From contig NC_030677.2 in the NCBI RefSeq assembly GCF_000004195.4, positions 100,034,829-100,098,828 of the forward strand: a DNA stretch of 64,000 bases. The letters are read 5' to 3'. Source of the stretch: Xenopus tropicalis. Its lineage: Eukaryota > Chordata > Amphibia > Anura > Pipidae. Below, piece after piece: positions 24,001 through 63,639 of this stretch. Made by a program: the position numbers and the translations under genes. The notes beneath the pieces are model-generated. The model was not told where the DNA came from and did not search any database. It saw nothing but the letters and a program-made list of their open reading frames with translations. Positions within the stretch are counted from its first letter, which is position 1; each line of letters opens with the position of its first letter.

Positions 24001-27000
24001 TTTGTAACCTTCCTTGTGCGGCCATTTGTCCAATTCCCTAAATACTTCCACATGCCATCTAGGGATCATCTTTCCACTTCTCTTAAGGTCTTTGACTGTT
24101 GGATGTATCTTCTTAGCCCCCCCGCAGTTCTCCCGCACCAGTGACTCGCCTATCACTCAGTCTAAATTCTGCTCTTCCTGGAGATATGTACAATTCTGTG
24201 GCCGATGCCAGCTTTATGGAAACCCCAGTGCACAGTCCTCCCACCCCTAGACAAAGTCCAGCCAGTGACAATGTGAGTACCAGCTTTAACATTAAAAGTT
24301 ATACATAAAATTTGTGTAACACAGTGAAATATATCTTTTATTGAAGCTACATGGAAGGCAGAAACGGGCCGTGTACCACCGTTTGAATAACCTCTCTCTT
24401 TCTCCAGTTCGACTTCAACAGCCATCCCCAAGGTTGTAGAGGACCAGATGTAGGGCCTAGTAGAGGACATGGTGCTGTCCTGCATTTTTTCAGCCGTCTG
24501 CGTCGCCATGCAAGTTTGGAAGGAGCAAGCCCTTATTTAAAGATCAAAAAATGGAAACTAGGAAATGTGCAGAGAGCAAGCAGCCTTGACACTAGAGGTA
24601 AATAGATAACCAATGTTAGTTAAGGCTTGGCACAAATTATGTGACTAATGCAAAGCATGCAAAGGTAGATCTAACCACTTTAACCATATTGGGAAAATAA
24701 GGAGCCCAAAGCCCAATCATGTCACGTGGAGGGACAAATGCTAGCACCAATTAATTTATCCACAAATTTAGTATTTTAGCAATGTGATAAACAACCAACT
24801 TAACAAATACAACACCACAGCCAGATCTGATAATTTTTCTCACATGTCCATTCAAAATTTGTTCAGAATTGAACAGATTCTAAAAGAAATGTCACATCAT
24901 TATTGGTCCATACACAAGCAGTTATCAGGACTTTGTGGCCAACATTCATATGGAGTAATGTAAGAAAAATGGTAAAGTTTGCACTAGGTCTAGTAACTCA
25001 AACAGCAACAAGCTCAATGAATACATTAAGGGGGAATTTAATAAAATTCACAAACGGAAGCAATTGTGCTCAAATAAGAATTATACCTTTATTGCACTGC
25101 TATTGCACTTTTATTTTTGCATTGTGAATGTTTAAGATATTCCTGTAGATTATGTTACTTCTAACTTAATATAGAGGCTTTTTCATTAAGAAGTTTAATT
25201 ACATACACTGTGCACTTGCGCAAACTAAAAAAATTGTAATCGCAAACCTACTGTTATAAGAAAGGGCTTGCAAATACAGGTATGGGATCCCTTATCCGGA
25301 AACCCATTATCCAGAAAGTTCCAAATTACGTAAAGGCCATCTCCCATAGACTCCATTATAAGCAAATAATTCTATTTTTTTTAAATGATTTCCATTTTCT
25401 TTGTAATAATAAAACAGTACCTTGTACTTGATCCCAAATAAGATATAATTAATCCTTATTGGAGGCAAAACAAGCCTATTGGGTTTATTCATTATTTAAA
25501 TAATTTTTAACAGACTTAAGTTATGGAGATCCAAATTACAGAAAGATCCCTTATCTGGAAAACCTCAGGTCCCATACCTGTAGTATTTTTTTTTTTTTTG
25601 TCACGCAAAAGCAACATTTGCCACAAAGCAAAATTTTTGTGCCATTTTTTTCTGTTAGCCACATCCAGCTGCTTGGTTGCCAGACCTGGTGGAAACATTG
25701 TGAATTTTAAAACATTAGGTGAAAAGCAATGTTTTAAGTCATATTTGAAAGTTTTTCAATTGGTAGCCTACCTATTTTCTCTTTTAATTTTGTAAGAAAA
25801 AAATGCTGTACAGTTAACTGACCTGCAGCAAAAAACATTTTGAAAGCAAATAAATAATTAGTTGTAAAAGCATAATAATTAGTCTGGCTCAAAATTGGCC
25901 ACCAGAACCCCTATCAGAGCATGTTTTTGGAGACTACCTTGTGTGTGTTAATTGGCGTGCAATCAGTGTCTCACTCATTCTGGTAGGTGACAGAATCACG
26001 TGTATAGACAGGATCCAAACATGCACAATAGAAAACACAAGTTCTGACATTACACACCTAATTTCTAGGTAGCAAAGTTAGAAGAAAAGGCTTTAAAGAA
26101 GAAGGAAAGGTCACATTTTTGGGGAAGTTGGTAGGCACCCGCATTGATAGTCACTTACCTAATACCTCTTGGCTGGTGCTCTTCTTCAAACAATGCACCA
26201 GCCCAGTCTTCTGCTTGCGGAGTGTTCATTATTAGCTTCTTTTTTCTCATTTGGCCTCTTGGTAGAGCACATAAGCATTACAGAGATCTTGGGAAAAAAT
26301 CTGTTTTGCACATGTGCCCACCCTAACTAAGGAGGACTCCTGTTGAAGAGAAAGATGATAATGGCAAGGTGCTGCTCATACTGTGCACCTGGCTGGTGTT
26401 TTTTTTTTTTGTTTTGTGTTTTTTTAAAAACAGAAGCACTAGCCTGGGGTAACAGATAAGTGACTGGAATCACCAACATAATTTTATTTTTCCTTGTTAT
26501 TTAAAGATTTACCCAAGTTTTGTGAATAAACAGAATATGAGGTAGTCTTTACCCTGTACTAATTAAAACTTGGCAAGGGTATTAAAGCTGCAAAAAACAG
26601 CAATGCATTCACAATCTAAGAGTAAGTTAGTAAGGACGAATTTTTTATTGACACCACTACCCTTTTACATTGAAGGGTCTCCAAAGCGGCACCAGTTTCA
26701 ACGTCAGAGAGCAGCAAGTGAGAGTGCTGAACGAGATGATGTTATACAGTACATTGTTCGCACACAAGATACCTTTCCATCTTCCCCTGGACACTTCATC
26801 TCACAGCATGGGACCCCACCACACTCTCTCGGCAGGTATTCTTCTATGTTTTCCCACTCAATGAGCAGCTTTTTTCCTCAAACCTTCCCATTTCACAAAA
26901 CATTATCCAAGGCATTATACATACTTTTTTTTTTGGCATCCGCTTAATAAGGAAGACATACTTGTTATTTTTATTTGCCCTAATCATGACCTTCTCGTGC

Positions 27001-28088
27001 TCTGCAGGTTAGACCATGGGGCAGAGGGCTCTCTATCAAATATAGGGAGTACCGAGCAGGCGCAGCTTCCCCCTCAGTGTGACATTTGGAGCTTACGTGC
27101 ATCTCTGGAGCTTTGTGCTTCTGACCAAAGCAGCAGTAACAATGACCGTGACTCAGTTAGAAGTGATGCAGATAGTGTGAGCTCTTTGAGTGGACTTCCT
27201 AGTCTTTCTTCCCAGGACCTGCCTGATGGCCGATCCACACGTGGTTCAGAGTCAGATACAGGATCCCGAAAACTACTACAGATGGACAGTGGTTATGCTT
27301 CTATTGAAGCCCCCTGTCGCTCTGCAGAGGAGCCATGTAGCAGTCCTCGTGACAAAACTGCATCTGAGAAAAGACTGTTTTTCACTTATGCTGGGAGAAA
27401 AGGTACTGTCTTTGAGAGTTTGGAAGGTCGTTTATATGAACAAAGTGCTTCAAAAGGTGAGGAAGAAGCTTGGTATCCACAAGGCCAGGCACCAACCCCA
27501 CGGGAATCCATCTCACGACGAGATTACAGCATTGATGAGAAAACAGATGCACTATTTAATGAGTTTCTAAGGCATGACCCCCAATATGATGACTCTCCTC
27601 TGCGTATGAAGCATCGATCTCGTGCCCATCTTCGAAAACAGTGGCAGAGGACAAAGCAGTATAGTGACCCAGGAGTACGTTATCCCCCAGCACTGGACAG
27701 ACACCGTGCACAACCACTACGTAGAGGAGACAGTACTAGCTACCTGACTGACACACGATACCACAGCACTTTGCCAAGGATTGCAAGCACCACAGATGAA
27801 GAAGGGGTTGATGGCTGTCTGCAAAGCTCTGCTTCACTTACTCCTGAAGACAAAATCCAGGCAATCGAGGAGGAGCCCAGTGAGCACGGTCCAGGTCTTG
27901 AAGAGCCCCGTCCTGCCCCAGATGATCCTGATCAAGATTATGGTTATGGACCACAAACAACAGAGCTACTTGAAAAGATAGGTGCAGGTTTAGAGGAGCG
28001 GCTATACCCCAGTGTACAGAGGACAGCACGTAGTCCTGAAAGACTTTGCACTGTGGCATATATTTCACCAGATCATAGTCCAGTGTAG
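20967..28088 (+). CDS. cbarp: CaV beta subunit-associated regulatory protein (9 coding exons)
   Basis: Single-pass neuronal/endocrine membrane protein. In mammals it binds CaV beta subunits through its cytoplasmic tail, loosens their hold on alpha1 and lowers Ca2+ channel activity and exocytosis. Coding exons: 20967-21014, 23004-23146, 23259-23320, 23399-23561, 23769-23964, 24117-24272, 24408-24597, 26676-26835 and 27008-28088. All are GT-AG and in phase, giving 732 aa (human about 705). Residues 1-26 are a short extracellular end with an N-D-S sequon at 12-14. Residues 27-52 form the membrane segment (YVLLLVLLSIFIGGTLLLL), followed by CKRCC. Conserved blocks follow: GRRVSFNEG (116-123), YTLTEGDFHYLKNARLT (from 140), LRRHASLEGASPYLKIKKWK, SPKRHQFQRQRAASE (from 321), NNDRDSVRS, LLQMDSGYASIE, DYSIDEKTDALFNEFLRHDP and terminal SPDHSPV. 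Start chosen because AWNN aligns with mammalian SWDN. Confidence 0.94.
21787..22138. mobile_element. High-copy MITE in cbarp intron 1
   Basis: Ends with TTAAAGGTGAACAACCCATTTAA. Inside is the conserved core (AATTATTTGCCTTCTG, GGGGTCACTGACCCC, TTGCTAGG, AAAGCTGCTAAATA) also present at 37050-37308 and 37525-37945. Non-autonomous with a TTAA-like target. Confidence 0.65.
23004..23146 (+). CDS. cbarp: cbarp coding exon 2 (transmembrane)
   Basis: 143 nt after TTCCTAG. Encodes the Thr/Ser/Pro-rich ectodomain end and the whole membrane helix, then CKRCCDSRLRQS. Phase 2 at the donor. Confidence 0.93.
23259..23320 (+). CDS. cbarp: cbarp coding exon 3
   Basis: 62 nt, R-PSDDAEKTNTSYVDESQPPH. Matches the mammalian EEAEKTTTTYLDNG region. 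Donor is GTAAGG. Confidence 0.9.
23399..23561 (+). CDS. cbarp: cbarp coding exon 4
   Basis: 163 nt. Encodes the acidic DMESERFLCTTSSGRRVSFN block and ends inside an Arg codon before GTAAGA. Confidence 0.93.
23769..23964 (+). CDS. cbarp: cbarp coding exon 5
   Basis: 196 nt, starting YTLTEGDFHYLKNARLT and ending SISIYQ in phase 0 before GTCTGT. Confidence 0.92.
24117..24272 (+). CDS. cbarp: cbarp coding exon 6
   Basis: 156 nt. The acceptor is CTTCTTAG at 24116, giving PPRSSPAPVTRLSLSLNSAL and GDMYNS, matching the mammalian QPPGK...SSALPGDPYNS. The nearby CCGCAG acceptor at 24127 would shift the frame and stop at 24248-24250. Confidence 0.88.
24408..24597 (+). CDS. cbarp: cbarp coding exon 7
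   Basis: 190 nt, FDFNSHPQGC to RASSLDTR. Contains the conserved FSRLRRHASLEGASPYLKIK block. Phase 1 at the donor. Confidence 0.93.
25275..25582. mobile_element. MITE with TACAGGTATGGGATCC ends (cbarp intron 7)
   Basis: Terminal inverted repeats TACAGGTATGGGATCCCTTA and GGTCCCATACCTGTA enclose an AT-rich body with AACAGTACCTTGTACTTGATCC and TATTGGGTTTATTCA. A second copy in the opposite orientation lies at about 53390-53725. Confidence 0.8.
26093..26507. mobile_element. T2-type MITE in cbarp intron 7
   Basis: Left end TTTAAAGAAGAAGGAAAGGT pairs imperfectly with right end TTTTTCCTTGTTATTTAAAG. Both flank TAGTCACTTACC / GATAAGTGACTG arms. Ends fit the TTAAAGGRR pattern of T2-family MITEs. Confidence 0.6.
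26676..26835 (+). CDS. cbarp: cbarp coding exon 8
   Basis: 160 nt, GSPKRHQFQRQRAASESAER to PPHSLG, ending with AG of an Arg codon. Confidence 0.93.
27008..28088 (+). CDS. cbarp: cbarp coding exon 9 with stop
   Basis: 1081 nt ending TAG. Encodes half of the protein: WSLRASLELCASDQSSSNND, LLQMDSGYASIE, RRDYSIDEKTDALFNEFLRH, HLRKQWQRTKQYSDPG, PLRRGDSTSYL, and C-terminal YISPDHSPV. It is Ser/Arg-rich and probably disordered. Confidence 0.95.
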
Positions 28089-28990
28089 AACTGATGAAAA
28101 GAGAGAAGAACCCAGGAATTTGCAGCAGGGAGGTAGATATTTTGTTACTGAACTAGTACAACATTCACTGCTTCCAAACACTGCAGTGCCAAATAATGGA
28201 AAACAGTAGTAGCTCACTCATCCATTGTGTGTGTTTGTAATATATATTATAAATATATATATACATACACACCTACATACATAGACATTCCCATCCTCTC
28301 TCTCTCTCTCTCAAGCTGCCATACTGTGCTATATGGACACTAAGCATGACTGTAAATACAAGCAGCACATTTGCAACATGAACAAAACATCCCTAAGAAC
28401 ACATACAGCATGATGGCTCAAATTGCATCATTTACACAGGCACACAGAAGCTGTACAATTTTCTTCCAAGCAATATAAAATTTCTTCCTGACTACTGGAA
28501 AATATGCACTGCCCTCAGGAATTCTGCACCAGGAAAGTATAGCAGGAAGGTATAAAGGCTCCTCCAGCTCTCTTTTTGTTTGCTGCCATTCTGGATCTCT
28601 ATATCCAAAAAAAAAAAAAAAAAACTGAGAGTCACAAGGAATGATGGAGTGGAAGATGGAAAGCTGCATAATATTGCACCTGTTTTGGGGTGGCGTGTAT
28701 TTATTTTTTTAAGCAAATTCTTGTTTCTGTATATATGGGTCAGTTCTTCCCATGTATTCTCACAATTGCACACTGTGGGGTACTTTTTCCCATTGATAGG
28801 TATTTCCCTTATTAAATTACTAATAATTTATTAAACTGATCTCACAATCTTTAGGTGTATTTGGGCACTAAAAAGCCTTTAGACCAAAAGAAGGCTTCCT
28901 ATAGACTGTTAAAATCCTGGTTAGGGTCCAGAAACCAAATAAACATTTAGATCACTGAGCGCAAAAAATAAATAAATAAAAAATAAACAC
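28089..28990 (+). other. cbarp: Probable cbarp 3' UTR
   Basis: Follows the stop codon. Contains a (TA)n stretch near 28240, a CT run near 28299-28312, a poly-A run at 28606-28625 and an AATAAA at 28938-28943, with further AATAAA words at 28966-28986. The actual cleavage site is not visible. Confidence 0.5.
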
Positions 28991-31900
28991 AAGGCTCTGT
29001 TTTCCCCAGTCCACACAAGCAGAAAATCATGGAAAGGGTCCAATAACCCCCATTTGCATTTTATTGTATAAGGGCTCAGGAAGGGCTGCAGGTGGGATTA
29101 CCCCAATTTTTATATATAATACATAAGTATACAGCCAAATGAACAAGGGAGATGGGGCAAGTTCAAGTCATAAAGTGCAGCAGTTGCTGGCCTCTGCAAA
29201 GTCCTAGAGGTCCAGAGAGTTGACTGGGGCAGATGGTGAGGCAGGGGGTTGGAGCAGTATTAATGGATGAGTCCCTCTGCTGCAGCAGTTTTGATGTCTA
29301 CTTCACAATGGAAGAATCCTTCCCCAAGAGGAATCCCAAAAAACAGCTGTAGTCTGCACCACTAAGAGAAAAGAAAAAGAGATGAATGTGGCTTTACTTG
29401 CAGCCTTGAAATGTTTCTTCAGATTGATAATTTTGCATGGTAGGGAATACAGGAAGCAGATTCACACATACACAATAAATCTCTTTCCAGGCATTTTTTT
29501 TTCTTGCAATTCACAAACATTTATAAATGCAAATCAAAATATGAAAGATAAAAAGATGCAAGAAGGAAAGTGGCGAGTGATAATGGAAGGTAAGGATAAA
29601 AGCCAAGTATAGCAACTTATATTGTATGAGTCTATAACCTGTGGTCTGCAGATGGTACTTTGTGGAATGGTTCGGAGTAAAAGCTAAACTTGCTACATAC
29701 ATTGCAGATTTATGCATAAAATTATGTCAACGTTGGAAGGAAGGCAAGGTTATTCTTGGATAAAACACAGGGGCAGTGACACAAACGGAGAACAGCCAGA
29801 AGTGTAAGTTAAATCCTACAAGGATTAGTATTTATTCCAGTCTGTTTTAATAATTTGTTAATGATAATGCCTATTGTCTAAACTAGAAAGCAAGGTGTAG
29901 ATAATTAAAGATACTGCATTAGAGATCTTCACCGCAGATTAGGCAGAGATGGCAAGAGTAAATTGGTAAATTACTGAATGATACTGCACCCAGCTACATT
30001 AAAAAGCAAGCTACAGTGTAGTAAATAGGATGCTTCTGGTCAGGCCAGAAGCTAAAGGGTGTTTTTCACCATAAAAGGTCTATCTATCTATTTTTTTTTT
30101 TTTTAAATAATTTACTCTTTTTGTTCTGCAACTCTCAGGCTTGGAATTTAAAGTTATCTAGTTACTAGGGGTTAATTACTTCAACAATCAGAAAGGGATA
30201 TGGAAATCAAAACAGAAGATAAAGAGGGCCTGAAAAAAGATAAGCAATAAAATATTAGAATAAATTGAATCTGTGTAGTCAATTTGGTTTTGGTTGCCCT
30301 GACAACCAGATAGAATTTTCAGTTGCAGTCTGGAATGAGACAGAATAGTAAAGCTTATAAATAAGCATACCATAGAAATAAATAATGAAAAGTTGTTCAG
30401 AGTAGGCTTAATTATAGTACTATATAAATAAACATATAGATACATCCCATCTTGAAGGTAAGTTAATAAGAGATATGGGGTGAATATTTGCAGCAATATT
30501 TTTCTATACCTGCACTCCTATTTCCTGAGCTAAGGGACACCATGACCAAAGGTTGGACTTTCAAACAGAGCTTCAGATAAAAAAGATTGACACCCACTAA
30601 TATACAGCAGACTGAAAGTTAATATAAAGGTGAACTTCCATTTTAAAAGGATTAAGGATAACATTAAAAGGGATAATCAATGGGTAATAGGAAAACAGAC
30701 TTTAAAACCTGGGTTTCTAACATATGTCTTATTTTGATATCCACATAGCACCAGGGGTTTATTAAGTTAGTGGGTAATTCTAACAGGTCCACATGTCACT
30801 GTTTACCATATGTGCTGCTGTATAAATATTAATAAAGTATATACTGCTGGAGAAAGGTACAGGCCTGAGAACTTATCACAATCTAAGTAAACGATATACA
30901 AACAAGAGAATATTATGAATTTAAAAAAAAAAGAAACACTAATTTGTGGCGATGCACTATTCCGAAATTCCTGACACAAAGCTTTGGTCTGATTGCTGCA
31001 GGCTCCAGGTGCAACTCAATTTTCACAGCACCTTAAGAAGCTGGCATCAAGGATCATGGTGCTGAACTTTAAAAAAAAACAGGCTTTCTGGTTGCTGCAA
31101 ATTATTTTTAAAACCAGTGTCAGTGTAATTTTAAGGGTTTCAAAACCAGTAATCAAATAATAATGCTACTGTTTACAGATATATGCAAGGTCAGCATTAA
31201 GAGGGACTGCAATTATACATATTTTTACTGATTTACTACACCCAGCATAGCTCTACAGCCAGTGTCTGGGGGTTGTAGTATGGACACAGCTGGATAAATT
31301 GCAGATCTTTATAATGCAGACAAAAATTTGAGAGGCTAAAGGAAAGGAAATAAATAAGTAGGGAAATAAATCATAATATGAAATACAAGTAAAAACTATT
31401 TTACAATAAGATGATTAGGGACAAAAGAACAATATGTAAGGTATGGGGGTGCAAAAAGCCAGCTCCAAGACCTAGAGCTACAGTGGCACCAACATATTTT
31501 TTTGGACTATGCATTACAGCTAACATACTGAAGCTGGGGCAAAGCTGATATCAAAATCTAGCGGTGCTTGGGAGATGGAAGCTAGGGCTTTGGTACTGCC
31601 CCTTTTTCTACTACTTTAAAATGATGTTCCTGGAGCAGCGTGCATCTAAACATTTGTGGTCCTGAAGATTAGTTAAAGGAACATGTACAGACCCAATGCC
31701 ATGAACAAAACAAAACAAAACAAAAAAAACCATGTATTTTGCTGACTTGGCAAATCACAAAGCATTTAACAAGACCGAATCTGTATTATTGGCATTAAGA
31801 AGCCAATGTTGAACCCACTAAAACCAATTAAAAAAAAAACCATGAATATGAATAAACCGTGTATTTTAAAAGAAAAAAACTGGAAGATGCACAAGGAGGT

Positions 31901-32735
31901 GGGTGTAATATAAAGGAGCAATGTGTCCATTGTGGTAAGTACCATAGTAAATGAGTGAAGAGATGTAATAAAAGCAAAATAACCGTAGTGGAAATGGTTA
32001 ATTTTTGTAGGGAAAGGTGTTACACAGGAGTAGCGGAATAGATGCTGAGAGTGCTAGAGATGGAAGAGGAGGGGGAAGGGATGAAGAATGCGCGTCACGG
32101 AGGACTTGCTGTTACAGGCAGTGACTCATTCTATGTAGGATATGAATGAGGACACCTCTTATTCAGACCTCATTATCTCTGCGGCTTCTCAGTTCTCCTG
32201 CCGCCTACACAGTGCCAGTTCTAGCGTTCCATTCCACCCTCCCCCATCCCAGAGCAACTTTGAGGAACCTGCAAAACTATATTTGTCAACATAAAATGAC
32301 ATTTAACCTGTATGTGTCCAGAGAAAGACCATTATGCTCACCATTATCTACTTAATACATATCACTTCCACCTTTATAATCCCTAGTGATAACAGCAGGA
32401 AAGAGCTTTTCCTGGCCTTCTATAGCAAGGCCATTCTGGTGCGGTTTGACTAGGCATTAATATTTTTTAAGCCAAATAGTAACTCTGAATTTAATTAATA
32501 TGATTGTTAATATTCCAACTACCTGCCTTCTGCTAACTAAACATTTTTGTCATACTTTCTTTACTCCTAATGTTTATTAAAACTATATGCCATATTGAGG
32601 TTTTTGCACTCCCTAAAGACCATCAAAGACCAAAACTTCTGCCCCTACTGTCTCCATCTTGTCATGCCATGCTATTGGCATTGTCTTACTGTCTCCATAT
32701 TACCCTGCTGTCACCCTTTGCCCTACTGGTACATT
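28990..32735. other. Intergenic sequence between cbarp and stk11 3' ends
   Basis: AT-rich sequence in which I see no conserved coding exon or RNA gene. Scattered fragments resemble high-copy interspersed repeats (for example around 30150-30650). A minus-strand AATAAA at 32573-32578 could serve stk11. Confidence 0.5.
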
Positions 32736-32739
32736 CTCT

Positions 32740-33925
32740 ACTTGGAGTAAGGTTCTCAGTGGGGTCCCTCAGGGTTCTGTACTGGGTCCACTTTTGTTTA
32801 ACTTGTTCATAAATGACTTAGGGGAAGGTTTTATAAGCAATGTATCAGTGTTTGCAGATGACACAAAACTCTGCACACCAGTCAATTCTATCCAGGATGT
32901 GGCATCCTTGCAGCAGGATCTTGACCAACTGGCAATCTGGGCGGCTAAGTGGCAGATGAGATTTAATGTGGATAAATGTAAGGTCATGCACCTGGGATGT
33001 AAAAATATGCAAGCCGCTTATACCCTTAATGGGACTGCACTAGGCAAATCCATAATGGAGAAGGACCTTGGAGTTCTTGTAGATAATAAACTTGGCTGTA
33101 GCAAGCAATGCCAGGCATCAGCTGCAAGGGCAAACAAGATTTTGAGATGTATTAAAAGGGGTATAGATTCACGGGAGGAGGGGGTTATTCTTCCCCTTTA
33201 CAGAGCGCTGGTAAGGCCTCATCTAGAATATGCTGTTCAGTTTTGGTCTCCAGTGCTAAAACTGGACATTACTGAATTAGAGAGGGTCCAGAGAAGGGCA
33301 ACTAAGCTGGTAAAGGGTATGGAAAGTCTCAGTTATGAAGAAAGACTGGCCAAGTTCGGTTTGTTTACACTGGAGAAGAGGTGCTTAAGGGGGAGATATG
33401 ATAACTATGTATAGATATATAAGGGGATCATATAATAACCTCTCTAATGCTTTACTTACCCGTAGGTCCTTCCAACTGACATAAGGGCACCATTCCATTT
33501 AGAAAACAGGAGGTTCCGTTTAAATATTCAGAAAGGGTTTCCTACAGTGAGAGCTGTGAAGTTGTGGGATCCCCTCCCTGAACCAGTCGTACTGGCTGAT
33601 GCATTAGATAAGTACAAGGAGGGGTTGGATGGCTGCTTAGCAAGTGAGGGAATACAGGGTTATGGGAGATAGCTCTCGGTACAAGTGAGGGAATACAGGG
33701 GTATGGGAGATAGCTCTTCGTACAAGTTGATCCAGGGACTGGTCCAATTGTCATCTTGGAGTCAGGAAGGAATTTTTTCCCCTCTGCAGCAAATTAGAGA
33801 GGCTTCAGATGGGTTTTTTTTGCCTTCCTCTGGATCACCTAGCAGTTAGGCAGGTTATATATGCATTATGGTTAAACATGATTGACGTACATCTTTTTTC
33901 AACCTAACTTACTATGTTACTTTAT
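32740..33925 (+). mobile_element. CR1-like LINE 3' half with partly open RT frame
   Basis: The plus strand encodes the second half of a non-LTR reverse transcriptase: SGVPQGSVLGPLLFNLFIND, then the catalytic FADDTKL box, QMRFNVDKCKVMHLG, VLVDNKL, LPLYRALVRPHLEYA and [15 protein letters not shown]. The frame is open from before 32740 to the stop at 33412-33414, and RT-tail similarity continues to about 33650 in a shifted or stopped frame. It is truncated at the 5' end (no endonuclease, no RT fingers), so it is immobile by itself. The 3' end is TTTTTTCAACCTAACTTACTATGTTAC, typical of this group. It lies antisense to stk11, 30 bp past that gene's stop codon. Confidence 0.85.
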
Positions 33926-33955
33926 ATTATATACCTTGCAAGTTTTTTCCCCCAG

Positions 33956-61030
<27,075 letters not shown>

Positions 61031-63025
61031 ATAAGCGTAATGACGCTACACGTAGCCGTCAGGGGGAATGTGGGGTGGGGACGTAGTACATAAGTATCAA
61101 GCAGTATAAGCCGTAAGCTATAGGCTGACACTAAATCGTGTCCCTAAAGTTTTCCTGTGGTTGGAACTCTGCTTTTTTGAAGTTATGTAGGAAAAATTAT
61201 TTTTTTCGTGTGGTTGCCAGCAATGCCCACTACCCGCAGAGCCATCCTTGTTTAACTTAGTGGGTGCAGGCGGCAGTAGCCCAATTGCTATCACTGGAGT
61301 TTCAGCACTTTGCAAAATTATAAGAAAATACTCCAAAAAGAGGCGAAAAGTACAATTTATTTTTTATATCTTGTGCCAGGGTACACACAAAAATTGACAA
61401 TTTTTCCTGTTCTCCCGCAATACCTGCTGTCATTAAAGCCTCTTTTCTGAATTTGACTAAAAGGGAACGTTTTTGTGCGAACTTGGGCCAGATAGCATTC
61501 ATCTTTAGTTTTTTGTTTTCTGTGGGTTCAGTGTTTTTGTAAAACAAAGGGGCAGATTTCAGTTTGGAGACAAAACAAGGGCTAATTTAAGAAAGAGAAA
61601 GTAATGAGTGACTAAACCAAACGTAATCTTGTGTTCTAGGCTCTTTCTTTTCCACAGTTGCCTCATGGTCCAAAGACTGGGTGAAATTGACAAATAGTTA
61701 TATTTTTCTCTTTACTCTCCTCTCCTAATACTGAAGTGTGCAGGTTCCCTGTCGGTTTTGCAGCCAAAAGTTCTGGGTTCCTATAAGGGTGTGTCTGGTT
61801 GTTCTTACCACTGATGTCAGGCCCAGACTAGTAATCTTTGTACTTAAAAATGCTTAATCCGTGTACTTGAAATGCCATGGCTTGATTTGAATCCCAGACT
61901 GGTCCTGCCTGCTGTCATCTTGTTAAATCTTCAGATCCTGCTGCTCAGTTTACTACTTTAAGCACTGCCTCTGGTGCCTACTGTGATAACCTGGTACACA
62001 GATGTAGCAGAACTAGAAAACCCACATGGAGATCTTAGATAGCAGCTAAGCTGCTAATGCATATTAAAAGGAACAGTTAACATTCATACAGGGATGGATG
62101 GAACAACATTACACCTACTCTGATTTTTTTTTATCCTGTTCTGGGCTGCTTCTTGATCCCTGTGTTGGCAGCACCTGCAGTAAGAAGGGGATTGCCTGGA
62201 GGATTTACTAGGTCCTATTTCTATGTCTATATCAGAGGGATTTGAAAGGTGATCTGGCCCACTCTTCCAGCATTTTGTCACAGCCCCATGAGAAGAATTT
62301 GTGACATCATCACTACAGAGAACATAACTGCGGCAATGTTATTAATGACTGGTTGAGTGATAAATAAGGATAAAAATATCTTTTCAGGAGCAGAAACAAG
62401 TGATCAGACATCGACTTACACTTTTGTCCCTGCTCAACTTTACTAAAAAAAATGCTTTGATAGTTTCATGGTGGTTAACATCAATATTGGACAATAAAAA
62501 GTTTTCTGCCTCATTGCCCAATTCTTTCTATTTTAGTTTTTTCCTTTATTGGAACTTGCACGTGTGGCGGAGGTGTGCACAAGGATCTGGCTCAGCTGTA
62601 CTGCTTTTTTGTTCAAGGGTAGCAGTTACTTAAAAAACTTTTTCATGTTTTTTTTGGCGTTTAGTAATTCCTGCCTCTACTCCCAATATTTGACCAAAAA
62701 AGTATAATACTTGCTTTTTTACATGGTATCAGGGCAGCTGTACTTTAATCACCTCTTAAGATAGGGTGATTTTTTTTAGTGTACTTTTCATGTTTGCCAC
62801 TAGAGGGCAATAACCACTAAAGTTGGGCCTATTGCAATCAGAACCCAAGTAGGTAACTGCTGGACATTTTTACTTACATTTTTAAAGACCCCATTTGACT
62901 TGCCAAAGTACTTTACCCCTTGGACAGAATTTTTCTGAACTTGAGTCATGTGATAACTACATATTCTCTAATAATGTATGAAATCCTATAAGAGCAGGAA
63001 CATTACCTTTTGTGATGCTGACATA

Positions 63026-63164
63026 ATGGGTGTTGCTTCATACCTTCCTCTATTTGTTCTGCTCTGTTATTGTTGCTTGGTTCCTGCTCTGTACTGTGAC
63101 AGGACGCTGAGAGTTTATAATTTCCATGGTGCAGATTTGTCTTTAAGGGATACTGTTCTACATG
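63026..63164 (+). CDS. Candidate first exon of an unidentified secreted protein
   Basis: ATG followed by a strong signal peptide (MGVASYLPLFVLLCYCCLVP), then ALYCDRTLRVYNFHGADLSL RDTVLH and a perfect donor G|GTAAGT in phase 1. The strand-like stretch RTLRVYNFHGADLSLRDTVL faintly recalls the start of thioredoxin-fold secreted proteins such as glutathione peroxidases, but this is too weak to name it. Later exons would lie beyond the window. Divergent from stk11. Confidence 0.45.
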
Positions 63165-63639
63165 GTAAGTCAAAGGGGCACAGTACACTGGGGCACAAGA
63201 GTTGGGTCTATGAATGTTTAAGTTCCAATATTAAAAGGAATATAGGAACAACTGTTGCAGTAAAACGTGCAGTGCTATGGGTAGTGAGCATCAAGATGTT
63301 GTGCAGCAGTGGGGGAACAATTCTGACTGAATGGTTATACTCTTTCTAAGTGAGATCCACAAAGCCAGTGGGCCTCAATCAGATGCAGGTCCACCTAATT
63401 TGACCCTGCAGGTCTATCAGTTGTCTTGCTAGACCATAGCACGTGTGCTCCCCTGTTGTAAGCTGCCAAGTAAGCTGGAGACTTTTTGACATGCATTTAA
63501 ACTTTGTAGGGGCTGATATACTAACAGTTAAATTCACCAGTGCAGCTCCACATAGCAACCAATCAGACCTTTGCTTTAAAGTGAAATGACACTTTTAAAA
63601 TGAAATTTTAAAATATGAATCTACATAAAAAGCTACCCA

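Noticed and set aside
24014..24250. Open frame across cbarp intron 5 and exon 6
   Set aside because: It is the wrong reading frame of exon 6; the conserved frame uses the acceptor at 24116.
27190..27570. 126-codon frame inside the last cbarp exon
   Set aside because: It is a shadow frame; the conserved cbarp frame covers the whole interval.
32659..33414. 251-codon frame as a host gene
   Set aside because: The conserved part is a LINE reverse transcriptase lacking its N-terminal half; the first 27 codons are unrelated flank.
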